A DNA stretch of 64,000 nt from Pseudomonadota bacterium. Lineage in GTDB: Bacteria > Desulfobacterota > Binatia > Binatales > Binataceae. The stretch is taken from positions 219,990-283,989 of the forward strand of contig JAJPKA010000017.1 in NCBI GenBank assembly GCA_021323945.1. The letters run 5' to 3'. Made by a program: the position numbers and the translations under genes. This document shows, one piece after another, positions 1 to 10,316 of this stretch. Position 1 is the first letter of the stretch. Each line of letters starts with the position of its first letter. The notes beneath the pieces are model-generated. The model did no database searches and was not told the origin of the DNA. It saw only the letters and a program-made list of their open reading frames with translations.

Positions 1-554
1 TCGTGATAGGCGAAAACGCGTTCGATGAAATTCTCCCGCAAGTGCGGATCGGTCAGCCGTCCCTCTTCCTCAACCGGGAGGCTGGGATAGGCACTGATTA
101 GAGCATCGGCAAACAAGCCGCGGCCGCTGCGGCGCGGCGTCATGTTCTTGCCATAGAGGCGCACGCGCTCCATCCCGCAGCTTGGTGAGTCTTTCTTGAG
201 CACGTAGCCGGAGAGATTCATCCCCGCGATCCAACGCATCTTGCGCTGCGCCCATTCGCGCATCGTGTGAGTGTGGTCGGCACCACCGGCTTGTCCGGCA
301 CGACCCTGCGGTGCTTCGACGAGCCGGACTTCGCCGTCCGCTTCGACCAGGCGCAGCGTCGGGCGTGGGATCCCGAGCCCGATCTCGACTTCGGGGCAAA
401 TGGGCACCCAGGTAACGAACCGGCTTAGCGTGTTGGTAAGGAAATCGTTTTTCTTGTGGCCGCCATCGTAGCGCACCTTGCTGCCGAGCAGACAGGCGGA
501 GACGCCAATGCGCACTTCGTCGTGGTCCGCTCGCGACAAAGTATCCCGTTCCAT
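1..554 (-). CDS. DUF523 (+DUF1722-type) family protein, truncated by the left window edge
   Basis: Translating the minus strand from the ATG at 552-554 gives MERDTLSRADHDEVRIGVSACLLGSKVRYDGGHKKNDFL...VPICPEVEIGLGIPRPTLRL...LKKDSPSCGMERVRLY, typical DUF523 motifs. Open to base 1; absent from the ORF track because it runs off the window. Confidence 0.88.
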   Translation of the reverse strand, partial: MERDTLSRADHDEVRIGVSACLLGSKVRYDGGHKKNDFLTNTLSRFVTWVPICPEVEIGLGIPRPTLRLVEADGEVRLVEAPQGRAGQAGGADHTHTMREWAQRKMRWIAGMNLSGYVLKKDSPSCGMERVRLYGKNMTPRRSGRGLFADALISAYPSLPVEEEGRLTDPHLRENFIERVFAYH

Positions 555-938
555 CTTGTAAAAATGTACTTTTTTATTCCGCTGTTTGCAGCAGAATCAC
601 GACAAAGAGGACACAGGCGCTGGTCGCTGAGACCTTCGTAGAGTATAAATTCGCAGGTCTGAACACGTACCGCAGCTGTGGTCGGCTGCTCCTTGAGCGG
701 CGCGACCCAAAAGACGGCGTCAGGGAAGGACAGCTGGCGCCTTGGATGCGGCGATCGCGTCTGTCCTGTTTTGCCGGCGTTAGTCCATCAAGACGGCTCT
801 CAAGCTGTTTGGGTTATTGACGAGCCCAGTTAAGCAAGAAAAATAAGACCGCTTAGGACAGGTAGGCGATGTTTTTGCCGCTTTTATTCTGATAATTAAG
901 AACCATACACAGAGTTACGGAGGACTGCGGTTTCCGCG

Positions 939-2192
939 ATGAGACGCAACGTTGATCGGCGAGTTGTGGTTACCGGTCTGGGCTTGGTTACCCCGCTTGG
1001 AACCGGCGTGGAAAAGAACTGGGAAGCGCTGATGGCGGGTCGTTCGGGGATCGGCATGATTACTCGCTTCGAAGCATCGGACTACCCGACGCGGATCGCA
1101 GGTGAGGTTCGAGACTTTAATCCGCTCGACTTCATTGAAAAAAAAGACATTCGCAAAATGGATTTGTTTATCCAGTATGCGGTCGCCTGCGCCGAGCAGG
1201 CTATGCAGCAATCAGGGCTGAAGATTGATGAATCTAACGCCGATCGGGTTGGGGTTTTAATTGGTAATGGCATCGGTGGGCTCTGCACAATCGAGGAAAA
1301 TCACCTGATTTTCCTTCAGACTCGGCTCAAGCGGATTACTCCTTTTTTTATCCCGAAGCTCATCGGTAATCTCGCTTCGGGGCAAATCTCCATCCGCTTT
1401 GGCGCACGCGGCGAGAACATTGTGACCACCAGCGCTTGTGCCTCAGGTAGCCACGCTATCGGCGAAGCTTATCGCATGATTCGCCATGGCTATCTCGACG
1501 CGGCGATTACAGGCGGTACGGAAGCCGCACTCACCTCACTCGGCTTGGGTGGCTTTATTGTGATGAAGGCACTCTCCCAGCGGAATGATGATCCTACCGC
1601 CGCCAGCCGACCGTTTGACCGGGAGCGCGACGGATTCGTAATGTCGGAAGGGGCCGGCGCCCTGATCCTGGAGGAACGTGATGCGGCGATTGCGCGGGGC
1701 GCGCCGATCCTGGCTGAAATCGCGGGTTATGCATCGAACTCCGACGCTTATCACATCACCTCCCCGTCGCCCGAAGGGCAGGGGGCAGCCAAGTGCATGC
1801 GGATGTGTCTCGAAGACGGTGACATTGACCCGACCGAAGTTGATTACATCAACGCTCACGGGACCTCGACTCCTCAAGGTGATGTGGCCGAAACCCAGGC
1901 GATTAAGCACGTATTTGGCGAACATGCTGCCAAGATCGCAGTCAGTTCGACCAAGTCAATGACTGGTCACACTTTGGGGGCGGCCGGCGCGATTGAATCA
2001 GTCTACACGATCCTGGCGATCCAGCGAGGGATGTTGCCGCCAACTACCAACTATGATTATCCCGATCCCGAATGTGACCTCGACTATGTTCCCAATCACC
2101 CGCGGCCGGCGGTCATTCGGTTGGCACTGAACAACTCTTTCGGCTTCGGCGGTACTAACACCACCATCGCTTTCCGCCGGGCGGACAACTGA
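939..2192 (+). CDS. fabF: beta-ketoacyl-ACP synthase II (KAS II)
   Basis: VVVTGLGLVTPLGTGVEKNWEALMAGRSGI; catalytic Cys in TSACASGSHAIGEAY, His in NAHGTSTPQGD and KSMTGHTLGAAGA. Confidence 0.93.
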   Translation: MRRNVDRRVVVTGLGLVTPLGTGVEKNWEALMAGRSGIGMITRFEASDYPTRIAGEVRDFNPLDFIEKKDIRKMDLFIQYAVACAEQAMQQSGLKIDESNADRVGVLIGNGIGGLCTIEENHLIFLQTRLKRITPFFIPKLIGNLASGQISIRFGARGENIVTTSACASGSHAIGEAYRMIRHGYLDAAITGGTEAALTSLGLGGFIVMKALSQRNDDPTAASRPFDRERDGFVMSEGAGALILEERDAAIARGAPILAEIAGYASNSDAYHITSPSPEGQGAAKCMRMCLEDGDIDPTEVDYINAHGTSTPQGDVAETQAIKHVFGEHAAKIAVSSTKSMTGHTLGAAGAIESVYTILAIQRGMLPPTTNYDYPDPECDLDYVPNHPRPAVIRLALNNSFGFGGTNTTIAFRRADN

Positions 2193-2203
2193 GCGGTGCC
2201 ATC

Positions 2204-3181
2204 ATGGGTTCGAGAATCGTCGCTACCGGCCGTGCCACACCTCGGACTTGCCTGAGCAATCACGATCTGGCTCGGCATATGGACACGTCCGATGAATGGG
2301 TCCGATCACGCACCGGGATTGTCCAACGTTACGTGATGGCGAGCGGTGAATCCTTGGTCGAACTCGCGGCCGAAGCGAGCCGCATTGCGTTAAGCCGCGC
2401 CGGACTGAAGCCCACGGCGATCGACGCCATCGTAGTTGGCACCATCTCGTCTGATTACGGTTTCCCGTCATTCGGGTGCCAGCTGCAGTATCAACTTGGG
2501 CTCGATACGATCCCGGCGTTTGATGTCGCCGCCGCATGTTCTGGCTTTGTTTACGCGTTGAGCGTGGCGGATGCGTCGATGCGGGCGGGTGACTGGGGTC
2601 GGGTTTTGGTGATTGGCGCGGACGCCTTGTCAACGATGGTCGACTGGAACGATCGCTCAACCGCAGTATTGTTCGGCGACGGTGCGGGAGCGGCGGTGAT
2701 GGTTAATGAACCGGGTGATCGTGGCGTGCTCAGCAGCCTATTGCGTTCTTCGGGGCAATACTGGGAACTCTTGGCAGTGCGCAATCGAGGTGTTCAGACG
2801 ACTATCGACTCAGAGGCTCGGCGCCAGAGCGCCGACGCGATTAGAATGAAGGGCTCCGAACTGTTCAAGCTGGCGGTCAAAAGCATGGCTGATATCACCC
2901 TGCAGGTAGCGCAGCGGGCGTGCGTGTCACTTCAGGATATCCAGCTTATCGTGCCACATCAGGCCAATCTGCGAATCATTAATGCTGTGGCTCAGCGACT
3001 GGGACTGCCGCCGGAAAAAGTCTTCACGAATGTCGACCGATATGGCAACACCTCGGCTGCCTCCGTACCGATCGCTCTGGATGAAGCGCTGGAGAGCAAT
3101 CGCATCCACGATAACGATCTTGTGATGCTTAACGCCTGCGGTGGTGGTCTGACGTGGGGTGCCAACTTGCTCCGCTGGTGA
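2204..3181 (+). CDS. fabH: beta-ketoacyl-ACP synthase III (KAS III)
   Basis: AAACSGFVYALSVA active-site Cys, PHQANLRII His, YGNTSAASVPIAL Asn motifs. Confidence 0.92.
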   Translation: MGSRIVATGRATPRTCLSNHDLARHMDTSDEWVRSRTGIVQRYVMASGESLVELAAEASRIALSRAGLKPTAIDAIVVGTISSDYGFPSFGCQLQYQLGLDTIPAFDVAAACSGFVYALSVADASMRAGDWGRVLVIGADALSTMVDWNDRSTAVLFGDGAGAAVMVNEPGDRGVLSSLLRSSGQYWELLAVRNRGVQTTIDSEARRQSADAIRMKGSELFKLAVKSMADITLQVAQRACVSLQDIQLIVPHQANLRIINAVAQRLGLPPEKVFTNVDRYGNTSAASVPIALDEALESNRIHDNDLVMLNACGGGLTWGANLLRW

Positions 3182-3402
3182 GGAGAATCGACTCTACCCC
3201 GACGATTGTTCAAGCGGTACGTTGAGTTTTAATAGCGACCCGGCACTAGTGGCGGCCAAACGTAGGTTGCAGTCAGCGGCCGAGACGAGCAAGCACCAAC
3301 AGCCCAGTTAATTCGTAAGTAACTTCATATCTGGGATCGACCCCATCGCTCGGTACTTGCAAGTGCTCCGGCAGCCTCTCGGATTGTTGGAAGCGAAAGA
3401 GG

Positions 3403-4212
3403 ATGACTATGGCATTCGCGAACCTTCTATTGGAAAAGGCCGAGCTAATTGGAACCTTAACCCTTAATCGGCCCGAAAAGCTCAATGCGATGACTCCTCA
3501 AATGATCAGCGAGTTCGGAGAAGCACTGACTCAGATCGAGGACGATCCCGACATCAAAATACTAGTCATTCGGGGAGCTGGTCGGGCATTCTCTACTGGT
3601 TACGACCTGGCGGGCGGATGGGGCAGCGGTTCTGATCGATTTACGATTGACGACGACCAGCGCTTTCTACAGCGGTATATTACGCACTGGTTGCGGCTGC
3701 GGGATCTGCCCAAACCCGTAATCGCAATGGTCCACGGGTATTGCCTCGCAGGTGCCACGCAGCTGTGCGTGAGCTGCGACGTTATCTTCGTTGCCGAAGA
3801 TGCGCAACTCGGCTTCCCTTCGATCCCCGCTGGCGCCGGCTACGTCAGTTTGTTCTGGAATTGGATGGTCGGGCCTCATCGCACCAAGTATCTAGCCTTT
3901 CTGCCCGGCAGCCGAATCAGCGGCAAGGAAGCGGAGGCTATGGGTTTCGCCACGCGAGCCTTTCCGACCGCTAGTCTCGAGAGAGAAACCTATGAATACG
4001 CGAGGCGAATCAGCAAAGTTCCGGCGCAAAAGCTTCGCCTCGAGAAACTCGCAATCAATCGCGCGATGGACCTGCGCGGGTTCCGGGTTTCAGTCCAAGC
4101 CGGAAGCGAATTTGACGCGATCTTTCATTTCGGACCCGGCAACGAGGAGATCCGCAGGATTCAGAAAGAGCGCGGACTGCGCGGTGCGATCCAGTGGTAC
4201 GAGCAAAAATAA
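3403..4212 (+). CDS. enoyl-CoA hydratase/isomerase family protein
   Basis: TLNRPEKLNAMTPQM, GAGRAFSTGYDLAGG, PKPVIAMVHGYCLAGATQL crotonase-fold motifs. Confidence 0.88.
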   Translation: MTMAFANLLLEKAELIGTLTLNRPEKLNAMTPQMISEFGEALTQIEDDPDIKILVIRGAGRAFSTGYDLAGGWGSGSDRFTIDDDQRFLQRYITHWLRLRDLPKPVIAMVHGYCLAGATQLCVSCDVIFVAEDAQLGFPSIPAGAGYVSLFWNWMVGPHRTKYLAFLPGSRISGKEAEAMGFATRAFPTASLERETYEYARRISKVPAQKLRLEKLAINRAMDLRGFRVSVQAGSEFDAIFHFGPGNEEIRRIQKERGLRGAIQWYEQK

Positions 4213-4296
4213 TTCCCTTGGCGGAGGTTCGCTGCCTCTCAAGCGACAGCGAACGCACCGTGTGCATTAGCCAAAGAAAGCAGCGCTAAAGCCGAT

Positions 4297-5223
4297 TCAG
4301 TTGGATTCGATTGCTTTTGGCCGGGGTGCTGAACCCAAGCCGCGATGGCCCCACATGCTGCCGGAATAGTGCTGTTGCACCTTCCAGGTTGAGTCATCGA
4401 CTGTTCGTGCGCCAAATCCGTATTCGACCTCGAATCCTGACGGTGAGCGCATGTAAAACGATACCATGTGATCGTTGGTGTGGCGCCCGAGTGAGCCGGT
4501 AATGGGAATGCCGCGATCCTGGGCCAGATACATGGTAGAACAAACGTCGTCCAAGGTCTTTGTCTGCAGCATGAAATGTAATAGCCGCTTTGGTACCGGT
4601 AACTCGCCGAAGGCGAGCGAATGATGGCGCGGATTGCAATGCATAAAAGCGAGCGATAATTGCCGTCCAAGCCGGTGACCCGGCGGCAATTCAACGAAAT
4701 CGCTAATTCGCATCCCCAACACGTCGCGGTAGAAGTGTAAACTGCGCTGCGCGTCGTCTACTCGAATAACTATGTGACCCAGCCCCATAGCACCGGTTTC
4801 GAAGCCGGATAGCGGCCGCGGCGACTTGAAAGGTTCACGAAAGTTCATGAGCGGCCCGTAGTATGCTTCGGTGGGGATGCCGCTTGGGTCTTTAAACTTC
4901 AACAACTCAATAACCCCGCGTGCTCTGGCCTCTTCGGCAGATCCGTGAATAGTCTCGACTCCGTCGGCGTTGAGCTGACGTTCTAGCTGCTGCAGCGCAT
5001 GTTGGTCGGCAACTTCCCATCCGATAAACGCGACATCATCGTCGCTGTTTTGTTGGACGATGAAACGATGATGATACTCATCCATCCGCATGAAAAAACC
5101 TTGGGGCGTCTTGTCCACCACGGCGAGGCCAAGCAATTCTGTAGCGAACCGCTCCCATTCGCCCAGGTCGCTCACGTTCAGGCCCAAATACCCTAATTGA
5201 GAGACACTTGCCATCTTCGTCAC
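4297..5223 (-). CDS. two-domain VOC extradiol ring-cleavage dioxygenase (BphC/HsaC-like)
   Basis: GHIVIRVDDAQRSLHFYRDVLGMRISD, HHSLAF, GRHTNDHMVSFYMRSPSGFEVEYG; candidate metal ligands H, H, E in expected places. Confidence 0.88.
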   Translation of the reverse strand: MTKMASVSQLGYLGLNVSDLGEWERFATELLGLAVVDKTPQGFFMRMDEYHHRFIVQQNSDDDVAFIGWEVADQHALQQLERQLNADGVETIHGSAEEARARGVIELLKFKDPSGIPTEAYYGPLMNFREPFKSPRPLSGFETGAMGLGHIVIRVDDAQRSLHFYRDVLGMRISDFVELPPGHRLGRQLSLAFMHCNPRHHSLAFGELPVPKRLLHFMLQTKTLDDVCSTMYLAQDRGIPITGSLGRHTNDHMVSFYMRSPSGFEVEYGFGARTVDDSTWKVQQHYSGSMWGHRGLGSAPRPKAIESN

Positions 5224-5250
5224 CGCTTATTGGCCGCTAGCTGCTCTTGT

Positions 5251-5727
5251 TTAGACGATGAACGTCAAATTGTCGATCACCTCATCGTTGTTTACAAGCA
5301 GGGTTTTTTTCCACTGGATCTTCCAGCGCCCATCCTGGTACCTGAATCGATGCTGATAGCGTCCGGCGAAGATTCGCTGGCGGGTTTGGCGCAGCTCATA
5401 AAGAATGAATGCCGAGGTAACTGCTGCAGAGTCGGTCGATGTTTGCTCGACCTGGACGTTGGAGACCAATCGGCAGGTCTTTGATGGTGGATTCTGGGCA
5501 TGGGCGAGGCCGCTGTTCAGGCGATCGAGGCGATCGCGCAAACGCGCATGATCGTCATAGACGAGCGAAATTTCCCGATCGGGATCGGTACCCTCGCCGT
5601 TACACGGTACCCAGTAGATCACGTCCTCGGTCAGCATCGCGAACCACTCGTCGTAGCGGCGGCTATCGAGGATTCGAGCCTCTTCGTACAAGATCTCTTC
5701 GGCCTGCTGGCGGCTCAGAGTCGCCAT
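5251..5727 (-). CDS. aromatic-ring-hydroxylating dioxygenase beta subunit
   Basis: EEILYEEARILDSRRYDEWFAMLTEDVIYWVPCN ... FAGRYQHRFRYQDGRWKIQWKKTLLVNND; adjacent to the alpha subunit. Confidence 0.88.
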   Translation of the reverse strand: MATLSRQQAEEILYEEARILDSRRYDEWFAMLTEDVIYWVPCNGEGTDPDREISLVYDDHARLRDRLDRLNSGLAHAQNPPSKTCRLVSNVQVEQTSTDSAAVTSAFILYELRQTRQRIFAGRYQHRFRYQDGRWKIQWKKTLLVNNDEVIDNLTFIV

Positions 5728-5736
5728 GGAAGATTT

Positions 5737-7056
5737 CTAATCCAGAGCGGCGACCGACTGGGGTCGCGACTCTGAAGCCTCCGCAAACTTCTCGCACATC
5801 ATCCGCCGCCATTGGCGGTAGAAGGCGCGTTGGGGCAGTTCATCACTGATATGGGCCGCGATCGAACCATCATCGGCTGTGTGTTCCCGCTCGATTCCAC
5901 GTGACAGTTCAAGCCATTCAGCGCCTTTAACCCGCAACCCTGTAGTGCAACGGTTGAACATCTCGACATCGTCGGGAGCACCCCCGCCGGCTGAGCCGTA
6001 AAAAGCCTCGTGCGCCCGTAGGCGCGCCGTGTTGATCTCGTCAGGAACCCCTTTAAGTGTGGTGGGTGTTAGATAGACATCGGTTCGATTGACGTTAATC
6101 GGGATGACGTTGCGAAACTGGATCCCGATTATCAGCAAGTTTGGAAAGACCGCCAGATTAACGTTCGAAGCGCCGAGGATTTCGCTGGTTCGCTCTTCGC
6201 CGTATCGTCGGACCAAACGCTCGATGTAGATTTTGGTGCTGGCGTCAGAGGTCGAACCACGTAAGATGTTGTTGACCGGACGGTGTGACTTTCGTTGAGG
6301 CGCCATGTCGAGGATTGAGTGCCCATTTCCAAGATCTTTGCTTTGGTAGGAGGAAGCTTCCGTGAAGAGCTTCATCACTTTGCGGCCCAGCTTTTTGCCC
6401 TGAATCTCGAAAAACGATTGATGCACGAAATTCGGATGGTAACCGTCGACCCCGTTTTCCATCTGGAATTTCCAGTTGCCATCGTAGCCGTATTTATGAG
6501 TGCCGGAGCGAGCATCTACTTCACCCTCGGGCGACAAATCCATAAACAGATCTATGTAGTATCTGGCGCGGGCGAGGTGTTCAGTAATTTCGGGTACTTC
6601 GGGATTGAGGCTGGCAAAGACCAAGCCCCGATAGACTCCGACCTTGGCCCGTTTAAGGCTGAACTTGCGCCGTTCGAAACCCCGGCCGTAGCCGCCCGGA
6701 TACGGTACGCCGACCAGTTCGCCGCGATTGGTATAAGTCCAACCGTGGTACCAGCACCTGAAGAAACTTGAATTGCCGCGCTGCTCCTGACAGATAGTGG
6801 CACCGCGATGCATGCAGCGATTCATCAGGACGTGGATGCCACCGTCTTCATCACGGGTCATGATCGCCGGCTGGGTACCAATACTTACGGTCTTGTAATC
6901 ACCGCTGGCGGCCACTTCACTTTCATGACCGACGAACACCCAGGTGCGCTCGAAAATGCGCTCCATTTCGGCCTCGAACACCTCGGCGTCCGTATAGATT
7001 CGCCGATGGACGCGTTGGTCCTCGACCAGTGCCCCAAAATCCAATTGCAGTGGCAT
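5737..7056 (-). CDS. Rieske [2Fe-2S] ring-hydroxylating dioxygenase alpha subunit
   Basis: Rieske motif CMHRGATICQEQRGNSSFFRCWYHGWTY (CxH...CxxH); mononuclear Fe region NGVDGYHPNFVHQSF. Confidence 0.93.
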   Translation of the reverse strand: MPLQLDFGALVEDQRVHRRIYTDAEVFEAEMERIFERTWVFVGHESEVAASGDYKTVSIGTQPAIMTRDEDGGIHVLMNRCMHRGATICQEQRGNSSFFRCWYHGWTYTNRGELVGVPYPGGYGRGFERRKFSLKRAKVGVYRGLVFASLNPEVPEITEHLARARYYIDLFMDLSPEGEVDARSGTHKYGYDGNWKFQMENGVDGYHPNFVHQSFFEIQGKKLGRKVMKLFTEASSYQSKDLGNGHSILDMAPQRKSHRPVNNILRGSTSDASTKIYIERLVRRYGEERTSEILGASNVNLAVFPNLLIIGIQFRNVIPINVNRTDVYLTPTTLKGVPDEINTARLRAHEAFYGSAGGGAPDDVEMFNRCTTGLRVKGAEWLELSRGIEREHTADDGSIAAHISDELPQRAFYRQWRRMMCEKFAEASESRPQSVAALD

Positions 7057-7570
7057 GGTTTACCTCGCCCTGCGATAAGGAGATGCTCTTCCTCCTTATT
7101 AGCAAACGTCCAAGGCGATTGCATAACGACTGTGTACGCCGCGAGGATAGGCTGTCTCCCGGTCATAGCTTCGAGTGCGACAACCCCTCAAGGTTAAAGC
7201 AACAGGCGAGTTTCAGTGTTTGCGTATCGTATCTACTCGTCAGTTGTTAAGCGGACGAATGAGCACTGCTAAATGATGCGGGCGACGGCACGCTTACAGC
7301 CGGATCTTGGGAAATTACAAAGTTTGGAGAAAGCAGGATTTGGAATTTCGCGACAACCAAAAGTTGCTACCAACACGCCAAACGAGCGAAGAGAAAAAGG
7401 AAACAACGGGCCGTGGGATGGCGACACCGGAGCAGATGGAACTCGATTGATTCCCACCCGATCAACCGCACCTACACTTGCACGAAAGAAAATCAGTTCG
7501 CATCATCCTGTTATGCGGCCTGAGGTTGAGTTGTTTCAAAGCTCAGTGCGCTGAGCATGCTCTGTATTGA

Positions 7571-8137
7571 ATGATATCGTATTATTCCCTTGCACCGCTC
7601 AATTCGGCACTAAACGCTACCGCCGCGGTTCTTCTGCTCGCGGGCTATTATTGCATCCGCCGAAAGTGGGTCCGGCTCCATCGCGTCTGCATGCTCAGCG
7701 CTGTGGTCGTCTCGCTATCGTTCTTCATTTCCTACAGCGTCTACCACTATCACGTTGGCGACGTCCGATTTGAAGGGCACGGAATCGTCCGAGCGGTTTA
7801 TTTTGCCGTCCTGGGTAGCCACGTAATACTCGCCATCCTAATCGTACCGATGATAGTGATGACATTGTGGCGCGCTCTCAACGGTGCCTTCGTGCGCCAT
7901 CGCCGAATCGCACGATGGACTTGGCCCCTCTGGATCTATGTCTCGATCACCGGGGTCATCGTGTACTTGATGTGTTACCAGCTTTATAAGCCGGGTTATT
8001 CCACAGCCGCTGTCTCGAACGCATCAAGCCATCGGATAAACGGTGGTGAGGTCCAAAGAGAAGCCGCGACGAGACTCCAGAGAGGGCGCATTAATGCCGG
8101 TGAAAAACCGTGCGTAAATTGGCGTCTGAGAGCATAG
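7571..8137 (+). CDS. DUF420-like multi-pass membrane protein
   Basis: Hydrophobic protein with RLHRVCMLSAVVVSLSFFISYSVYHYHVG and HVILAILIVPMIVMTLWRAL...HRRIARWTWPLWIYVSITGVIVYLM. Confidence 0.75.
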   Translation: MISYYSLAPLNSALNATAAVLLLAGYYCIRRKWVRLHRVCMLSAVVVSLSFFISYSVYHYHVGDVRFEGHGIVRAVYFAVLGSHVILAILIVPMIVMTLWRALNGAFVRHRRIARWTWPLWIYVSITGVIVYLMCYQLYKPGYSTAAVSNASSHRINGGEVQREAATRLQRGRINAGEKPCVNWRLRA

Positions 8138-8148
8138 GCCGAGCAAGC

Positions 8149-8931
8149 TCAGCCCTTTAGAAAGTCCCGCACGATTCGGACGAATTCCTCCGGCTGCTCA
8201 TACATGACCATATGGCCGGCGTGCTTAATTGTAACGCTACGGCAGTTTCGAATTCGGCTAGCAAATTCGCCGGCATAAACTGGCGGGATCAGCCGGTCCG
8301 ATTCCCCCCACACGAGTAAAGTGGGAGCAGCGATCCGCCACGCACGTTTTTTCAAGCCGCGATCGGGAATTGGCCACAAAAAGCGGCTGGCCTGAGTCAA
8401 TCGTTTAGTGCGTTCAACGTACATGTCGGCCAATTGTTGCGGATCGCTGGGGATGGTTGTGAACATCTGTGCCAAGGGAGATTTGGGATCGTGGAACAGA
8501 TGGGCCGCTAGCTCAGGCAAATCCATGGCGAATGGATCGGGAATCGGGTGTTGCTCGAGCCAGAAGCCTGCCGGGCTCACCAGTACGAGCTTCTTAACCC
8601 GATGGACGTCTAGAGCGGCCAATTCAGCAGCGAGCATGCCACCCATCGAATGGCCGATTACATTGGTACTGGCGATCCCGAGATCATCCAGGAGTTGATG
8701 GTAGAAGAGACAAGCGTCGACCACGTCTTCAACCAGTTCCCCGCCGGTTGATTCGCCATAGCCGGGCAAATGGGGTGCGATCACTTTGAAATCTTTGCTG
8801 AGTTCGGCGAGGAATGGATCAACCCCAAGCAGACCGCCAGCTCCGTGCAAGTAGAGGAGTGGGTCACCGCTACCGCACAGCTCGAGTTCCACCTGCCATC
8901 GTCCACCGCCAATTTGATGCTGCGCTCTCAT
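8149..8931 (-). CDS. alpha/beta hydrolase (meta-cleavage-product hydrolase-like)
   Basis: LLYLHGAGG oxyanion region, GHSMGGM nucleophile elbow, terminal HAGHMVMYEQPEEF; stop/start overlap with the upstream LLM gene. Confidence 0.85.
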   Translation of the reverse strand: MRAQHQIGGGRWQVELELCGSGDPLLYLHGAGGLLGVDPFLAELSKDFKVIAPHLPGYGESTGGELVEDVVDACLFYHQLLDDLGIASTNVIGHSMGGMLAAELAALDVHRVKKLVLVSPAGFWLEQHPIPDPFAMDLPELAAHLFHDPKSPLAQMFTTIPSDPQQLADMYVERTKRLTQASRFLWPIPDRGLKKRAWRIAAPTLLVWGESDRLIPPVYAGEFASRIRNCRSVTIKHAGHMVMYEQPEEFVRIVRDFLKG

Positions 8932-10211
8932 TTCGCCGGCCTCCAGGGAGTTGCTGATATGATGCGGTTGTGTTCGAGCCCAGGGCGCCTGAAATCAACT
9001 GGCGCCGGTTCGGCCCGTTCACTCTCGGGGAGAGGATGCGGCGACCATTTGTCCTCCCATTCGCTCCACATATCGCGCAGGTAGGGCATCACCTCACGGG
9101 CGAACAGTTCAGCATTTTGGCGCACGAGTTCGGGAGGCATGGAACCCATGTGAATACCGGTTATGAGGTGACCGCAATTGAGACTCTTCATTGCTTCGCG
9201 CAGGCGTTCCCGCACTGTGCGGGGAGAGCCCGCGATTATGATGCCGTCGTCAACCAGATCTTTCCACGAATAGTGCTGTTTCAACTTAACGGGTAAGCCT
9301 GACTGGAGTGCTGCGCGAATCGAATTCAGCGTACGGTAACCAGGGGCGTCCGCAAAGTTGGGATGGATATGCAGGCAACGATTGTAGAAATAATCTGCAT
9401 GCGGAGCGAAGTCCCGTTCTGCTTCCTGATCGGTTGGGGCAACGACAACCCCCTGGGCGAACGCCATGCTGTAGGGGTTCAGCGGTTTGCCCTTTCTAGC
9501 CATTGTTTCCCAATAGCCGTCGGCGACCTTCTTTGCCGCCACATAGCCAAAAAAGGATAAAAAGCTGTATTGGTAATCGTGCTCGGCGCAGAAATCCCAG
9601 GTTTCGATTGAACCACCACCCGGAATCCAGACCGGCGGGTGCGGCCGTTGAAGGGGTTTTGGCCACAGGTTCACGTATCGGAGCTTGTTATACTTGCCGT
9701 TGAAACTGAAAATGTCGTTTTCAGTCCACGCGCGAATAATGAGGTCGTGCGCTTCACGATACTTTTCGCGCAGCGTCGCAGGTATTTCGCCATAGCAATA
9801 GTTAGTATCCATCGCGGTTCCGACAGGGAACCCCGCGACCAGTCGGCCCCCGCTAATGACGTCCAACATCGCGAACTCCTCCGCAACTCGAATCGGGGGA
9901 TTGTATAGAGCGATCGAGTTGCCGAGCACGACCAGGCTGGCGTGCCTGGTCCTGCGCGCGAGCGCCGCCGCCATGATGTTGGGAGAGGGCATCAGTCCGT
10001 AGGCATTCTGATGATGTTCATTAACACCAATGCCGTCGAAGCCCAGGCGGTCGGCGAGTTCAAGTTGATCCAGATACTCATTATAAATGCGATGGCCGAG
10101 CTGAGGATCATACAATGCTCGTGGAATGTCCACCCAGACACTGCGGTAGCGCTCGGTAAAGTCTGATGGCAGATTCGGATAGGACATCAGATGGAAGGCG
10201 GTAAATTTCAT
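8928..10211 (-). CDS. LLM-class flavin-dependent oxidoreductase
   Basis: GVNEHHQNAYGLMPSPNIMAAALARRT, EEFAMLDVISGGRLVAGFPVG luciferase-like motifs. Confidence 0.88.
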   Translation of the reverse strand: MKFTAFHLMSYPNLPSDFTERYRSVWVDIPRALYDPQLGHRIYNEYLDQLELADRLGFDGIGVNEHHQNAYGLMPSPNIMAAALARRTRHASLVVLGNSIALYNPPIRVAEEFAMLDVISGGRLVAGFPVGTAMDTNYCYGEIPATLREKYREAHDLIIRAWTENDIFSFNGKYNKLRYVNLWPKPLQRPHPPVWIPGGGSIETWDFCAEHDYQYSFLSFFGYVAAKKVADGYWETMARKGKPLNPYSMAFAQGVVVAPTDQEAERDFAPHADYFYNRCLHIHPNFADAPGYRTLNSIRAALQSGLPVKLKQHYSWKDLVDDGIIIAGSPRTVRERLREAMKSLNCGHLITGIHMGSMPPELVRQNAELFAREVMPYLRDMWSEWEDKWSPHPLPESERAEPAPVDFRRPGLEHNRIISATPWRPAK

Positions 10212-10316
10212 CGGCCCCTCCGTGATTAGAGTCTCGACGCTCCGGCCGAACTACAAAAGCGACCTCCGGCGCGTGCCTGCTTGCAATTGCCGCCGTGGAC
10301 ACTTAAGAGCCCACGG

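Noticed and set aside
939-3181. fabF-fabH as part of a polyketide cluster
   Set aside because: All catalytic residues are canonical and no ACP, KR or other PKS components are adjacent; ordinary fatty-acid synthesis genes are the simpler reading.
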